The position numbers and the translations under genes were made by a program. The notes beneath the pieces are model-generated. The model did no database searches and was not told the DNA's origin. It saw only the letters and a program-made list of their open reading frames with translations. DNA of 64,000 nucleotides from Streptomyces sp. B93 (GTDB lineage: Bacteria; Actinomycetota; Actinomycetes; Streptomycetales; Streptomycetaceae): contig NZ_JAGPXL010000008.1 of NCBI RefSeq assembly GCF_018070565.1, forward strand, positions 62,001 to 126,000, in the 5' to 3' direction. Below are positions 47,052 to 56,154 of this stretch, one piece after another. Within the stretch, counting starts at the first letter, position 1, and each line of letters begins with the position of its first letter.

Positions 47052-48062
47052 TCACTCCCCCACCGGGACGGAACGGGCGAACCCGCCGTCCACCATCAGG
47101 TTCGCCACCGTGTCCAACTCCGGCGGCGAACCCGCGAGTCGGGACAGGAAGGCGTCGAAGTCCTCACCGCAGGGCAGCAGCAGCCGCTCCACCCGTTCGG
47201 CGGGTGACCACGACGGGTCGACGTCGCGGGCGTCGTCGTAGGCGCAGAACCACACCGACCCGATCCGCTCGCCCTTCACCTTCACGGCGAGCAGACCGCC
47301 CTGGACGAAGGCGACACCGAGGTAGTCCTTGGTCAGGTGGTCGCGCAGGCACTTGTTGACGTAGACGAGGTCGTTGACCGCCGCCTCGTCCCGCACCGTG
47401 AAGAACGGCTGGTCGATCAGCAGCCCCAACTCCGCGTCCAGGGCCGTCCCCACCGGCGCGCAGCCGCCCGCCGCCTTCAGGAAGGTGCGGTACGCGCCCG
47501 GCAGCCGGTAGCCGAGGTCCTCCTCGACACCGAGGACCTGCGACTCGGTCACCGCCACCGACGCCTTCGGCAGTCCGAAGTGCGCGGGCCGGGTCTCCTG
47601 GAGGGGCCGGGTGCCGCGCTTGGTGTGGTCGACGGCCGTGGTGGCGATGCCGCCGTGGTGCCGCAGCAGCGCCTTCACCTCGACCGGCACCAGCTCCAGG
47701 CGCCGCGTCCCGACGACGTGGTGCCAGGTCCAGCCGTGCGGCGTGGCCACCGCGGGCACGGTGTCCCAGAGTTCATGGCCGGATGCCGAGAGCGCCGCGT
47801 TCGCCGACACGTAGTCCGTGAGCCGCAGCTCGTCGACGCCGAAACCCTCCGGGGGCTCCGCGATCTCCGCCGCCGCACGCGCGTAGGCCGAGAAGTCGGG
47901 GTAGCCGTGCTCGTCGACCCGTACCCCTCTGGGATGACGCGACGCCCGGACCGGATCCGGGAAGTGCACGACCTGCCCGGCGTAGGCCGCGTTCGGCGGC
48001 GCAGCTTGTCCCCCGGCCTGGCGGCCGGGAGGTGCCCCCAGCCCGAGCCGACCTGTCGTCAT
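47052..48062 (-). CDS. WHH-nuclease-like plus SMI1/KNR4 (SUKH-1) protein
   Basis: 336 residues. Residues 75-150 resemble the WHH/LHH branch of HNH/EndoVII toxin nucleases: GWTWHHVVGTRRLELVPVEV (residues 110-129) then RHHGG (134-138). The usual His after LVP (LVPxxxH) is replaced by Lys130, so activity is doubtful. Residues about 172-325 form the SUKH-1/SMI1-KNR4 domain (GYRLPGAYRTFLKAAGG ... YVNKCLRDHLTKDYLGVAFV), an immunity fold. ATG 48062 (MTTGRLG) follows AGGGGG. It heads a two-gene operon with the SUKH-4 protein. Confidence 0.82.
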   Translation of the reverse strand: MTTGRLGLGAPPGRQAGGQAAPPNAAYAGQVVHFPDPVRASRHPRGVRVDEHGYPDFSAYARAAAEIAEPPEGFGVDELRLTDYVSANAALSASGHELWDTVPAVATPHGWTWHHVVGTRRLELVPVEVKALLRHHGGIATTAVDHTKRGTRPLQETRPAHFGLPKASVAVTESQVLGVEEDLGYRLPGAYRTFLKAAGGCAPVGTALDAELGLLIDQPFFTVRDEAAVNDLVYVNKCLRDHLTKDYLGVAFVQGGLLAVKVKGERIGSVWFCAYDDARDVDPSWSPAERVERLLLPCGEDFDAFLSRLAGSPPELDTVANLMVDGGFARSVPVGE

Positions 48063-48415
48063 GGCGGTTGCCCCCTGCGGCACTCTGGTACGGCCCGCGA
48101 CGACCGCCCTTGGCCGTCACACCCCGTATCGGTTTCCGATCTTGCGCGGCCGGGACCCGGCGCTGGTGCCGGTCCCCGTCCGCGACGCGTTGCCCGCGCA
48201 AGCGCGGTGCCCGACAGCCTATGCGGTACGCCTCCACCGGTCACCGGCACCGGTCGGCACCCCCTCCGCTTCGCCCCCGCCACCGTGACCAGCCGTCACC
48301 CCGCCGTGACGCACCGCCCCGACCGGGCGTGTCGCACCGCCCCAGCTTCCGCACCAGCCACGCCATTTGGCAGTCTGTGACATCCGGGGGGATGCACTGG
48401 AGGGGAAAAACGATC
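48063..48415. other. divergent control region of the SUKH/deaminase cluster
   Basis: 353 bases without a gene between the leftward SUKH operon and the rightward YwqJ operon. The repeated ACCGGT/CCGGCACCGG elements near 48233-48260 could be operator-like. A shared promoter region is likely. Confidence 0.45.
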
Positions 48416-48931
48416 ATGAACGCGACACAGACGGGGCCGCACACCAGCGCATCAGGCGACCCACGCATCGGCTGGAGCACCAGCGAGGCCAACCAGGCCC
48501 CTACGCTCCGTCACCGCCGCGACGGCATACTCCCCACCATCGCCGCCGCCCTCTCCGTCCGCGGCGCCACCCTCACCGGCACCGCCGCCCGCGGCGACCA
48601 GCCGCCCGCCCTGCACCCCCTCGTACAGGACTTCCTCGACACCCTCACCAGCGCCCAGCGCGACCGTTTCACCGGACGCTGCGCCGAGACCATCCTCATC
48701 TCCCGGCACATCGCCACCGCCGACGCCGCCCGCAGCAAACGCGCCGCCCGCAAACCCATGACCAACGGCGAAGCCCGCAAGATCCTCAAGCAGGCCAAGC
48801 TCACCGCCCGCCGCATCCGTGAGGACGGCGACCCCCTGCACGGCAGCTACGCCGCACCCTGCCGCGCCTGCGCCGCACTCAGCGCCCACTTCGGCGTCCG
48901 CGTCGTCGACCCGACGGCCGGCGACGACTGA
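48416..48931 (+). CDS. YwqJ-like deaminase-fold protein
   Basis: 171 residues. It fits the YwqJ-type branch of the cytidine-deaminase superfamily: GRCAE at residues 87-91 supplies a zinc Cys and the catalytic Glu, and APCRAC (147-152) gives the PCxxC zinc pair. There is no secretion signal or large toxin leader, unlike contact-dependent toxins, so it probably acts inside the cell. The first strong ribosome site (GGAGGGG) precedes ATG 48416. The SUKH-3 gene follows 76 bases downstream. It could be a toxin, a nucleotide-level defence enzyme or an RNA/DNA editor; the substrate is unknown. Confidence 0.82.
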   Translation: MNATQTGPHTSASGDPRIGWSTSEANQAPTLRHRRDGILPTIAAALSVRGATLTGTAARGDQPPALHPLVQDFLDTLTSAQRDRFTGRCAETILISRHIATADAARSKRAARKPMTNGEARKILKQAKLTARRIREDGDPLHGSYAAPCRACAALSAHFGVRVVDPTAGDD

Positions 48932-49007
48932 ACACCGCGCGCCCCACGGACGTAACAAGAAACACGAAGAACCCGCGAGACCCGCACACCAGACGATCGA
49001 AGGGCAG

Positions 49008-49502
49008 ATGCACACCGACCGCACGTCGAGCACCCGCTTCCCCGTCCCCGTCGACGCCGCCCTGCGCGCCGCCGGCTGGCAGCCCGGACACTGGGACATC
49101 AAACAGGCGGAGATCTGGGCCGACACCCTGCGCGAGCACACCTCACCGGCAGGACACCGGCACGCCGTCTTCCCCGCCGCCGTCGAGGCCTGGGCCGAAT
49201 TCGGCGGACTGCACCTCACCCCCAGCGGCACCGGCCGCCAGCTCGCCCCCACCGCCGTCCACCTCGACCCCCTGCACGGCCTCCACATGGCCCGCACCCT
49301 CGGCGACCTCGGCCGCGCCCTCGGTACCGAAGTCAGCCCCCTCGGCACCGAGACCGACACCGAGGCCCTCCTCGCCATCGACGCCGAGGGCCGCGTGTAC
49401 GTCCTCGACCACACCGGCGACTGGTACCTCGGCCCCACCATCGACCATGCCCTCACCACCCTGGTCACGGGCATGGAACCGGTACGGCTGACCGCCGGCT
49501 GA
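49008..49502 (+). CDS. SUKH-3 domain immunity protein
   Basis: 164 residues, with the SUKH-3 pattern VDAALRAAGWQPGHWDIKQA, then FPAAVEAWAEFGGL and LLAIDAEGRVYVLDHTGDWYLG. SUKH proteins are immunity factors for polymorphic nuclease and deaminase toxins, so this is the likely antidote to the YwqJ-like deaminase just upstream. ATG 49008 follows GAAGGGC. It converges on the histidine kinase with only 15 bases between stops. Confidence 0.88.
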   Translation: MHTDRTSSTRFPVPVDAALRAAGWQPGHWDIKQAEIWADTLREHTSPAGHRHAVFPAAVEAWAEFGGLHLTPSGTGRQLAPTAVHLDPLHGLHMARTLGDLGRALGTEVSPLGTETDTEALLAIDAEGRVYVLDHTGDWYLGPTIDHALTTLVTGMEPVRLTAG

Positions 49503-49517
49503 CGGATACGGCTCCGC

Positions 49518-50840
49518 CTACGACGCCGGGATGACCGCCGACACCCGGAAACCCCCCGCGTCCGTCGGCCCCGACACGAACACCCCGCCCAGCGCCGCGA
49601 CCCGCTCCTTCATCCCCACCAGACCGTTCCCACCGGACGGCAACCGGGCCGACGACGCCGACGACGCCTCCGGCGGCGGCTCGTTCTCCACCTGCATCGC
49701 GATCTCCGACGCCCGATGCGCCAGACGGACATACGTCTTCGCGCCCGCCGCGTGCTTGTGAACGTTGGTCAACGCCTCCTGCACCACCCGGAACGCGGTC
49801 TGCTCCACCTCCGCGGCATACGCCCGCACCTCCCCCACCACCGACAGGTCCACCACCATCCCCGCCGCTGCCGACTGCCCGATCAGCTCGTCCAGCTCAT
49901 CCAGACAAGGTCCCTCCACGTCGTCCGCCACCCGCGAGGCGGCAGCCGCCGCGGCCGCCCCGACCGCCGCCAGCGGCGGCGCCCCGGCACCCGCGCCCTC
50001 GGGCCGCCGCCCGCCGTCCGAACTCCGCAGCACCCCGAGCATCTCCCGCAACTCGGTCAGCGCCTGCCGCCCCATGTCCCCCACCAGGGCCGCGTTCCGC
50101 ACCGCCTTCTCCGGGTCCTTCCGCGCCACGGCCTGGAGCGCCGCCGCGTGCACCACCATCAGACTCACCCGGTGCGCCACGACGTCGTGCATCTCCCGCG
50201 CGATCCGCGTCCGCTCCTCGTTGCGCGCCCACTCCGCACGCTCCTCGGCCCGCTCCGCCAGCAACTGAAGCTCCCGCTCCAGACTGTCCGCCCGCTCCCG
50301 GAGGCTCTCCATCAGCCGCCGCCGCGCCCCCACGTACAGGCCCAGCAGCACCGGAGGCGCGGTGATCCCCAGCGAGGCGGTGACCGAGATGAACGGCACG
50401 AACCAGTCCCCGCCGAAGCCCTCGTACTCCCCCCGCGTCATCCCCTGCTGGGCCCGCACGAACGTCACGATCAACGTGCCCACCAGGGACATCCCCGCGA
50501 GCGAGGCGATGATCCGGCGGGGCAGCTCGGACGCGGCGAGCGTGTAGAGCCCGACGACGCTCATCAGGAAGCCCATCTGGGCGGGCGCCACGGCGATGGC
50601 GACCAGCACCACCGCGATCGGCCACTGGCGCCGCACCAGCAGCACGGAACCGGCCAGCAGCCCGAAGACGACCCCCACCGCCACCGGAAGCCCGGCATCC
50701 CCCGCGAACTTGACGCCCTCGGCCCCGCACTCCACGGCGGACAGCAGGGCGAGCCCCCCGTCGAGCGCGGCACTGCGCCGCCGCTCCCACCACCACGGCC
50801 CTCCCCGGGCCGTCACATGCTCTTCCCCCGTCGCGGTCAT
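49518..50840 (-). CDS. NarL-type sensor histidine kinase, orphan
   Basis: 440 residues. There are five or six membrane segments in the first 190 residues, then a coiled linker. The HisKA_3 box is RIAREMHDVVAHRVSLMVVH with the phospho-His, and a HATPase_c domain follows (AFRVVQEALTNVHKHA N-box, GNGLVGMKERVAALGG G-box). No response regulator gene lies beside it in this window, although this class is usually paired. The signal is unknown. Confidence 0.9.
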   Translation of the reverse strand: MTATGEEHVTARGGPWWWERRRSAALDGGLALLSAVECGAEGVKFAGDAGLPVAVGVVFGLLAGSVLLVRRQWPIAVVLVAIAVAPAQMGFLMSVVGLYTLAASELPRRIIASLAGMSLVGTLIVTFVRAQQGMTRGEYEGFGGDWFVPFISVTASLGITAPPVLLGLYVGARRRLMESLRERADSLERELQLLAERAEERAEWARNEERTRIAREMHDVVAHRVSLMVVHAAALQAVARKDPEKAVRNAALVGDMGRQALTELREMLGVLRSSDGGRRPEGAGAGAPPLAAVGAAAAAAASRVADDVEGPCLDELDELIGQSAAAGMVVDLSVVGEVRAYAAEVEQTAFRVVQEALTNVHKHAAGAKTYVRLAHRASEIAMQVENEPPPEASSASSARLPSGGNGLVGMKERVAALGGVFVSGPTDAGGFRVSAVIPAS

Positions 50841-50973
50841 GCCTCCAGCCTACGATCGCCCGCCACCCCTTTTCCGGCGACTTCCGCAAGCGATACGTCG
50901 CGATAGCCCTCGAACTGGTGGACCCGCCGCGCCCCAGGCCCGGAACCAGGCATTCCTCCCGGACGGTATGCCC

Positions 50974-51812
50974 ATGGCACATGCACAGAACAGGTACGCG
51001 GACTTCGAGGAACTGCGTGAACGGGCGGTGGCACTGCGACGCCAGGGCCACCGCCTTCGCCGGATCCGCGACGAACTGAAGGTCTTCAACAACGACGTCC
51101 TCAACCGCCTGGTGCAGGGCGAACCCCCGCCGGAGTGGACGAAACGCCCCGAGCGAAGGACGACCTGAGGGCAATCAACCGGGAACTCCGGCTTCAGGGG
51201 TGGACGTACGACCAGATCCCGGTGGAACTGGGCTGCTCGAAGAGTTCCATCGCGCTGTGGGTACGGGATCTGCCTGCACCTCTACGCAGCGCACAGCCGA
51301 CCCAGGTGAGGGCGGCACCACGAGCCCGTCCCGCGCAGGATCCAGCCGAGAGGGAGGTCGCCGCGCCAGAGATCGGCGCTCTGTCTGATCGAGAGTTGTT
51401 TCTCGTCGGGGTTGGCCTTTACTGGGCTGAGGGCGCGAAGGCCAAGCCAGGCTCCTACCGCCGGGTCATCTTCGTGAACAGTGATCCGAACATGATCCGC
51501 CTCTTTCTTGCCTGGCTCGATCTACTGGGCATGGCCCCGGAGCGCCGCCGGTTCTCGGTCGACATCCACGAGTCGGCAGACGTGCCAGCGGCTGAGGTGT
51601 ACTGGGCTCGCCAGGTCGGCATCGAAGTGCGCACCCTTCTGAAGACCTCCCTGAAAAAGCACAACCCCAAGACCAACCGCACCAACGTGGGGGATGACTA
51701 CCATGGCTGCCTTCGCGTCGCCGTGCTCAAGAGCGCCGAGCCGCACAGCCAGATCGAGGACTGGTGGAACCAGATCGTTCTTGGCAGCCCACTAAGCTCG
51801 GGTATGGTCTGA
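50974..51812 (+). pseudogene. helix-turn-helix protein gene split by a frameshift, next to tRNA-Gln
   Basis: The first frame (ATG 50974) gives FEELRERAVALRRQGHRLRR and ends after PPPEWTKRP at 51168. The second frame resumes with RAKDDLRAINRELRLQGWTY and runs to 51812 with KHNPKTNRTNVGDDYHGCL near the end. Streptomyces relatives, as I recall them, carry both parts in one chain of about 240-280 residues. One extra C in the run 51147-51150 restores EWTKRPRAKDDL. Two HTH-like segments (RLRRIRDELKV and YDQIPVELGCSKSSIALWV) suggest a DNA-binding protein; the C-terminal domain is unknown. The stop lies eight bases before the tRNA. Confidence 0.7.
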
Positions 51813-51820
51813 CGCAGCCA

Positions 51821-51893
51821 TCCGCCATGGGGTAACTGGTAGCCCGCGGGCCTTTGAAGCCCTGTAGTGCTGGTTCGAATCCAGCTGGCGGAG
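51821..51893 (+). tRNA. tRNA-Gln (anticodon UUG)
   Basis: The 73-base cloverleaf has acceptor TCCGCCA/TGGCGGA and D-arm GGGT...GCCC. The anticodon loop CTTTGAA (anticodon TTG) sits on GGGC/GCCC, and the T-arm is GCTGG-TTCGAAT-CCAGC. Discriminator G; CCA is not encoded. Confidence 0.95.
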
Positions 51894-51905
51894 CTGCAAC
51901 GTGCG

Positions 51906-51931
51906 GGGCCCTGACAGCCATGTCAGGGCCC
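51906..51931 (+). terminator. perfect 11-bp hairpin after tRNA-Gln
   Basis: GGGCCCTGACA (51906-51916) pairs perfectly with 51921-51931 around GCCA, 13 bases after the tRNA. Confidence 0.8.
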
Positions 51932-52010
51932 GCTCTCATGTCACCCCCAAACGCCCCCGGTATCCTGCGCATGTCACCCCACCCCATCCCAAAAGCCGAA
52001 GGGCAACCCC

Positions 52011-53456
52011 GTGAGCGCCATTCGCCCGGCAGCCGTCGTCGTACTCGCAGCGGGTGAGGGCACCCGTATGAAGTCGGCCACACCGAAGGTCCTGCATGAC
52101 ATCTGTGGCCGTTCCCTCGTGGGCCATGTGCTGGCCGCCGCCGGTGAACTGGAGCCGGAGAGCCTCGTCGTCGTGGTCGGTCACGCGCGTGAGCAGGTGA
52201 CCGCGCACCTCGCCGAGGCCGCCCCCGGCGTACGCACCGCCGTGCAGGCGGAGCAGAACGGCACGGGGCACGCCGTACGGATGGCCCTGGAGGAGCTGGG
52301 CGGCGCGGTCGAGGGGACCGTCGTCGTGGTCTGCGGGGACACTCCCCTTCTCACCGGGGAGACGCTCGCGCGGCTCGCCGCGACGCACGGCGACGACGGC
52401 AACGCGGTGACCGTGCTGACGGCCGAGGTCCCGGACGCCACCGGGTACGGGCGGATCGTGCGGGACGAGACGGGCGCCGTGACCGGGATCGTCGAGCACA
52501 AGGACGCCACCGACGTCCAGCGGGCGATCCGAGAGATCAACTCGGGCGTGTTCGCGTTCGACGGGCGGCTGCTGGCGGACGCGCTGGGCAAGGTGCGTAC
52601 GGACAACAGCCAGGGTGAGGAGTATCTGACGGACGTGCTCGGCATCCTGCGGGAGGCCGGGCACCGGGTCGGGGCGTGTGTCGCCGCCGATCACCGGGAG
52701 ATCGCCGGGATCAACAACCGGGTGCAGCTCGCGGAGGCCCGTCGCATCCTCAACGACCGGCTGCTGACCGAGGCGATGCTGGCCGGGGTCACGGTCGTCG
52801 ATCCGCCGACGACGTACGTCGACGTCACCGTCACCTTCGAGCAGGACGTCGTGGTGCACCCGGGGACGCAGCTCCTCGGGGACACGCACCTGGCGGAGGG
52901 CGCGGAGGTCGGCCCGCACAGCCGGCTGAAGGACACCCGGGTGGGTGCCGGGGCGAGGGTGGACAACACGGTCTCGGACACGGCGGACATCGGTCCGCAG
53001 GCCAAGGTCGGCCCGTACGCGTATCTGCGGCCGGGCACCCGGCTGGGGCTGAAGTCGAAGATCGGTACGTACGTGGAGACGAAGAACGCGTCCATCGGCG
53101 AGGGCACGAAGGTGCCGCATCTGTCGTATGTAGGGGACGCGACGATCGGTGAGTACACGAACATCGGTGCGGCGAGCGTGTTCGTGAACTATGACGGTGA
53201 ACACAAGCACCACACCACCATCGGCTCGCACTGCAAGACGGGTGCGGACAACATGCTTGTGGCTCCGGTCACGATCGGCGACGGCGCCTACACCGCCGCC
53301 GGGTCCGTGATCACGCGTGATGTGCCGCCCGGTTCGCTGGCCGTGGCCCGTGGCCAGCAGCGGAATATCGACGGTTGGGTGGCCCGTAAGCGTCCGGGGA
53401 GCGCGGCGGCGAAGGCGGCCGAGGCGGCTTCCCGGGAGCCGGAAGGCGAAGGCTGA
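52011..53456 (+). CDS. glmU: bifunctional UDP-N-acetylglucosamine pyrophosphorylase / glucosamine-1-phosphate acetyltransferase
   Basis: 481 residues. It makes UDP-GlcNAc for peptidoglycan. The N-terminal uridylyltransferase has [20 protein letters not shown] and [11 protein letters not shown]. The C-terminal left-handed beta helix shows hexapeptide repeats ([20 protein letters not shown], then [19 protein letters not shown]), with the acetyltransferase active site His. The usual low-complexity Ala/Arg/Glu tail ends the protein. GTG 52011 lies behind GAAGGGC. It begins the conserved glmU-prs-rplY-pth series. Confidence 0.97.
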   Translation: MSAIRPAAVVVLAAGEGTRMKSATPKVLHDICGRSLVGHVLAAAGELEPESLVVVVGHAREQVTAHLAEAAPGVRTAVQAEQNGTGHAVRMALEELGGAVEGTVVVVCGDTPLLTGETLARLAATHGDDGNAVTVLTAEVPDATGYGRIVRDETGAVTGIVEHKDATDVQRAIREINSGVFAFDGRLLADALGKVRTDNSQGEEYLTDVLGILREAGHRVGACVAADHREIAGINNRVQLAEARRILNDRLLTEAMLAGVTVVDPPTTYVDVTVTFEQDVVVHPGTQLLGDTHLAEGAEVGPHSRLKDTRVGAGARVDNTVSDTADIGPQAKVGPYAYLRPGTRLGLKSKIGTYVETKNASIGEGTKVPHLSYVGDATIGEYTNIGAASVFVNYDGEHKHHTTIGSHCKTGADNMLVAPVTIGDGAYTAAGSVITRDVPPGSLAVARGQQRNIDGWVARKRPGSAAAKAAEAASREPEGEG

Positions 53457-53591
53457 CCGGAAACAGGTGCGTCTGGGACGGCGTACCGTGATAAGTGCAC
53501 ACCCGCACCTAACCAGCTGAGACGGCGTCCGGCCCGCCCGCTGTGACGTCGTGTCCACACCCAGCTGCGACACCTCTGAGGAGACAGTGCT

Positions 53592-54572
53592 GTGACCGGG
53601 ATCAAGACGACCGGCGAGAAGAAGATGATGTTCTTCTCCGGCCGCGCCCACCCCGTGCTTGCCGAGGAAATCGCCCACCAGCTGGGTGTCGGGGTCGTCC
53701 CGACGAAGGCCTTCGACTTCGCCAATGGCGAGATCTATGTGCGGTATCAGGAGTCTGCCCGTGGCGCCGACTGCTTCGTGATCCAGAGCCACACGGCTCC
53801 GATCAACCAGTGGATCATGGAGCAGTTGATCATGATCGACGCGCTGAAGCGTGCGTCGGCCCGTTCCATCACGGTCATCGTGCCCTTCTACGGTTACGCG
53901 CGGCAGGACAAGAAGCACCGTGGCCGTGAACCGATTTCGGCCCGCCTGATCGCCGATCTGATGAAGACGTCGGGCGCGGACCGGATTCTCGCCGTGGATC
54001 TGCACACCGATCAGATCCAGGGCTTCTTCGACGGTCCCGTGGATCATCTGTTCGCGCTGCCACTGCTGGCGGACTACGTGGGCGCGAAGGTGGACCGGGC
54101 GAAGCTGACCGTGGTATCGCCGGACGCGGGCCGGGTGCGGGTGGCCGACCGTTGGTGCGACCGGCTGGGCGCGCCGCTGGCGATCGTGCACAAGCGGCGG
54201 GACAAGGACGTGGCGAACCAGGTCACCGTGCACGAGGTCGTGGGTGATGTGGAGGGCCGGATCTGTGTGCTGGTGGACGACATGATCGACACGGGTGGCA
54301 CGATCTGTGCGGCGGCGGACGCGTTGTTCGCGCACGGTGCGGAGGACGTCATCGTGACGGCGACGCACGGTGTGCTGTCGGGTCCGGCGGCGGACCGGCT
54401 GAAGAACTCGCGGGTGAGTGAGTTCGTGTTCACGAACACGCTGCCGACGCCGGGTGAGCTGGCGGACGACCTGGACAAGATCAAGGTGCTCTCGATCGCG
54501 CCGACGATCGCGCGTGCGGTGCGTGAGGTGTTCGAGGACGGGTCGGTGACGAGCCTGTTCGACGAGCAGTAG
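53592..54572 (+). CDS. prs: ribose-phosphate pyrophosphokinase
   Basis: 326 residues. It forms PRPP from ribose-5-phosphate and ATP. Signature regions are FANGEIYVRYQESARGADCF, the flexible ATP loop around RQDKKHRGREPISARL, the metal-binding VDLHTDQIQGFF, and the PRPP loop VLVDDMIDTGGTI. GTG 53592 has GAGGAGA upstream. The gene lies 135 bases after glmU and supplies PRPP for nucleotide, His and Trp synthesis. Confidence 0.97.
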   Translation: MTGIKTTGEKKMMFFSGRAHPVLAEEIAHQLGVGVVPTKAFDFANGEIYVRYQESARGADCFVIQSHTAPINQWIMEQLIMIDALKRASARSITVIVPFYGYARQDKKHRGREPISARLIADLMKTSGADRILAVDLHTDQIQGFFDGPVDHLFALPLLADYVGAKVDRAKLTVVSPDAGRVRVADRWCDRLGAPLAIVHKRRDKDVANQVTVHEVVGDVEGRICVLVDDMIDTGGTICAAADALFAHGAEDVIVTATHGVLSGPAADRLKNSRVSEFVFTNTLPTPGELADDLDKIKVLSIAPTIARAVREVFEDGSVTSLFDEQ

Positions 54573-54773
54573 GCGGCCCTGGCCGGGCGTTCTGCTTGAT
54601 CGATTTTTCGCGGCCTTCCTGGCCGAGTATCCTGCTGGGGTTGCTCGGCGAGGGAGGCCGTGGTCCGTGTGTGGCACGGATGTACGGCGGTCCGTTATCG
54701 ACGCGCTCTTCGTAGCAGGCCGTTCGTGGCCGGGTGACCTGGTCCGTCAACTAGCTTTCTACGAGGAGTGATC

Positions 54774-55376
54774 ATGTCTGAGGTGAAGCTTTCCGCCGAG
54801 ACCCGTACCGAGTTCGGTAAGGGTGCCGCCCGTCGTATCCGTCGCGCCGACAAGGTTCCCGGTGTTCTCTACGGCCACGGTTCCGACCCGCTGCACCTGA
54901 CCTTCCCGGGCCACGACCTGCTGCTGGCGCTGCGTACGCCGAACGTGCTGATCTCGCTGGACATCGACGGCAAGTCGAACGAGCTGGCGATCCCGAAGTC
55001 CGTGCAGCGTGACCCGCTGAAGGGCTTCCTGGAGCACGTGGACCTGCTGCTGGTCAAGCGTGGCGAGAAGGTCAACGTCGAGATCCCGGTCGTCACCGAG
55101 GGCGAGCTGGCCGCGGGTGGCAACCTGCTGGAGCACGTGCTGAACGCGCTGCCGGTCGAGGCCGAGGCGACGCACATCCCGGAGCAGGTCACGGTCTCCG
55201 TCGAGGGCCTGGAGGCGGGTGCCTCGGTGCTGGCGAAGGACATCGCCCTGCCGAACGGTGTGACGCTGGCCGTCGACGAGGACGCGGTCGTCCTCCAGGT
55301 GCTGGCCGCGCAGGCCGAGGAGGCCCCGGAGGGTGCCGAGGCCGAGGGCGAGGGTGAGGCGGCCACCGAGGCCTGA
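54774..55376 (+). CDS. rplY: 50S ribosomal protein bL25 (CTC form)
   Basis: 200 residues. The N-terminal L25 domain (LSAETRTEFGKGAARRIRRA, VPGVLYGHG) binds 5S rRNA. The C-terminal TL5/CTC domain (VNVEIPVVTEGE ... LPNGVTLAVDEDAVVLQVL) and an acidic Ala/Glu tail mark the long CTC form. ATG 54774 lies five bases after GAGGAG; the GTG two codons earlier overlaps that site. The 200-base leader 54573-54773 may carry its own promoter (TATCCT near 54629). Confidence 0.95.
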   Translation: MSEVKLSAETRTEFGKGAARRIRRADKVPGVLYGHGSDPLHLTFPGHDLLLALRTPNVLISLDIDGKSNELAIPKSVQRDPLKGFLEHVDLLLVKRGEKVNVEIPVVTEGELAAGGNLLEHVLNALPVEAEATHIPEQVTVSVEGLEAGASVLAKDIALPNGVTLAVDEDAVVLQVLAAQAEEAPEGAEAEGEGEAATEA

Positions 55377-55493
55377 TCCTCACCTTTTCGTCGTTTCGTC
55401 AGCCGCTGTTCCGCCCGGGTCGGGTGGGGCAGCGGCTGGCGCGTATGCAACGCGTGGTCCGCGTATTCAACGCGTATTCGAGGAGAGACGGAC

Positions 55494-56090
55494 GTGACGA
55501 CCGATGCCGGTGCCCCGTGGCTGATCGTGGGGTTGGGCAATCCGGGGCCGGAGTACGCGATGAACCGGCACAACGTGGGGTTCATGGTGGCGGATCTGCT
55601 GGCGGAGCGGATCGGGGGCAGGTTCAAGCGGGCGGGCAGGGCGCAGGCGCAGGTCGTGGAGGGCCGGATCGGTCCGCCGGGGCCGGGCAGCCGGCGGGTG
55701 GTGCTGGCCAAGCCGATGTCGTACATGAACCTGTCGGGTGGTCCGGTGAACGCGCTGCGGGACTTCTACAAGGTGCCGGTGGCGCATGTGGTGGCGGTGC
55801 ATGACGAGTTGGACATCGACTACGGCACGCTGCGGTTGAAGCTGGGTGGCGGGGACAACGGGCACAACGGTCTGAAGTCGGTCACGAAGGCGATGGGGCC
55901 GGACTATCACCGGGTGCGGTTCGGGATCGGGCGGCCGCCGGGGCGGATGCCGGTGGCGGACTTCGTGCTGAAGGATTTCGGGTCGGCGGAGCGCAAGGAG
56001 CTGGACTACTTCGTGGACCGGGCGGCGGACGCGGTGGAGTCGTTGGTGATCGATGGTCTGGAGCGGGCGCAGAGTACGTACAACTCCTGA
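55494..56090 (+). CDS. pth: peptidyl-tRNA hydrolase
   Basis: 198 residues. It rescues tRNA from peptidyl-tRNA dropped during translation. The active-site region [20 protein letters not shown] contains the catalytic His, and the substrate-binding loops [10 protein letters not shown] and [12 protein letters not shown] are intact. GTG 55494 follows GGAGAGACG. It lies 117 bases after rplY. Confidence 0.97.
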   Translation: MTTDAGAPWLIVGLGNPGPEYAMNRHNVGFMVADLLAERIGGRFKRAGRAQAQVVEGRIGPPGPGSRRVVLAKPMSYMNLSGGPVNALRDFYKVPVAHVVAVHDELDIDYGTLRLKLGGGDNGHNGLKSVTKAMGPDYHRVRFGIGRPPGRMPVADFVLKDFGSAERKELDYFVDRAADAVESLVIDGLERAQSTYNS

Positions 56091-56154
56091 CTTGTCCGTT
56101 GCCCCACCGGGCTCGAGTTGACTGACCGTGCAGGCATGGCCAAGGATCGCGGCC

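Noticed and set aside
44681..47359. 892-codon frame antisense to the SUKH-4 protein
   Set aside because: Arg/Gly/Thr low-complexity shadow of the Pro/Gly linker; it crosses two real genes.
51821..51893. attB/attL of an integrative element at tRNA-Gln
   Set aside because: No integrase and no direct repeat of the tRNA 3' end was found on either side within the window.
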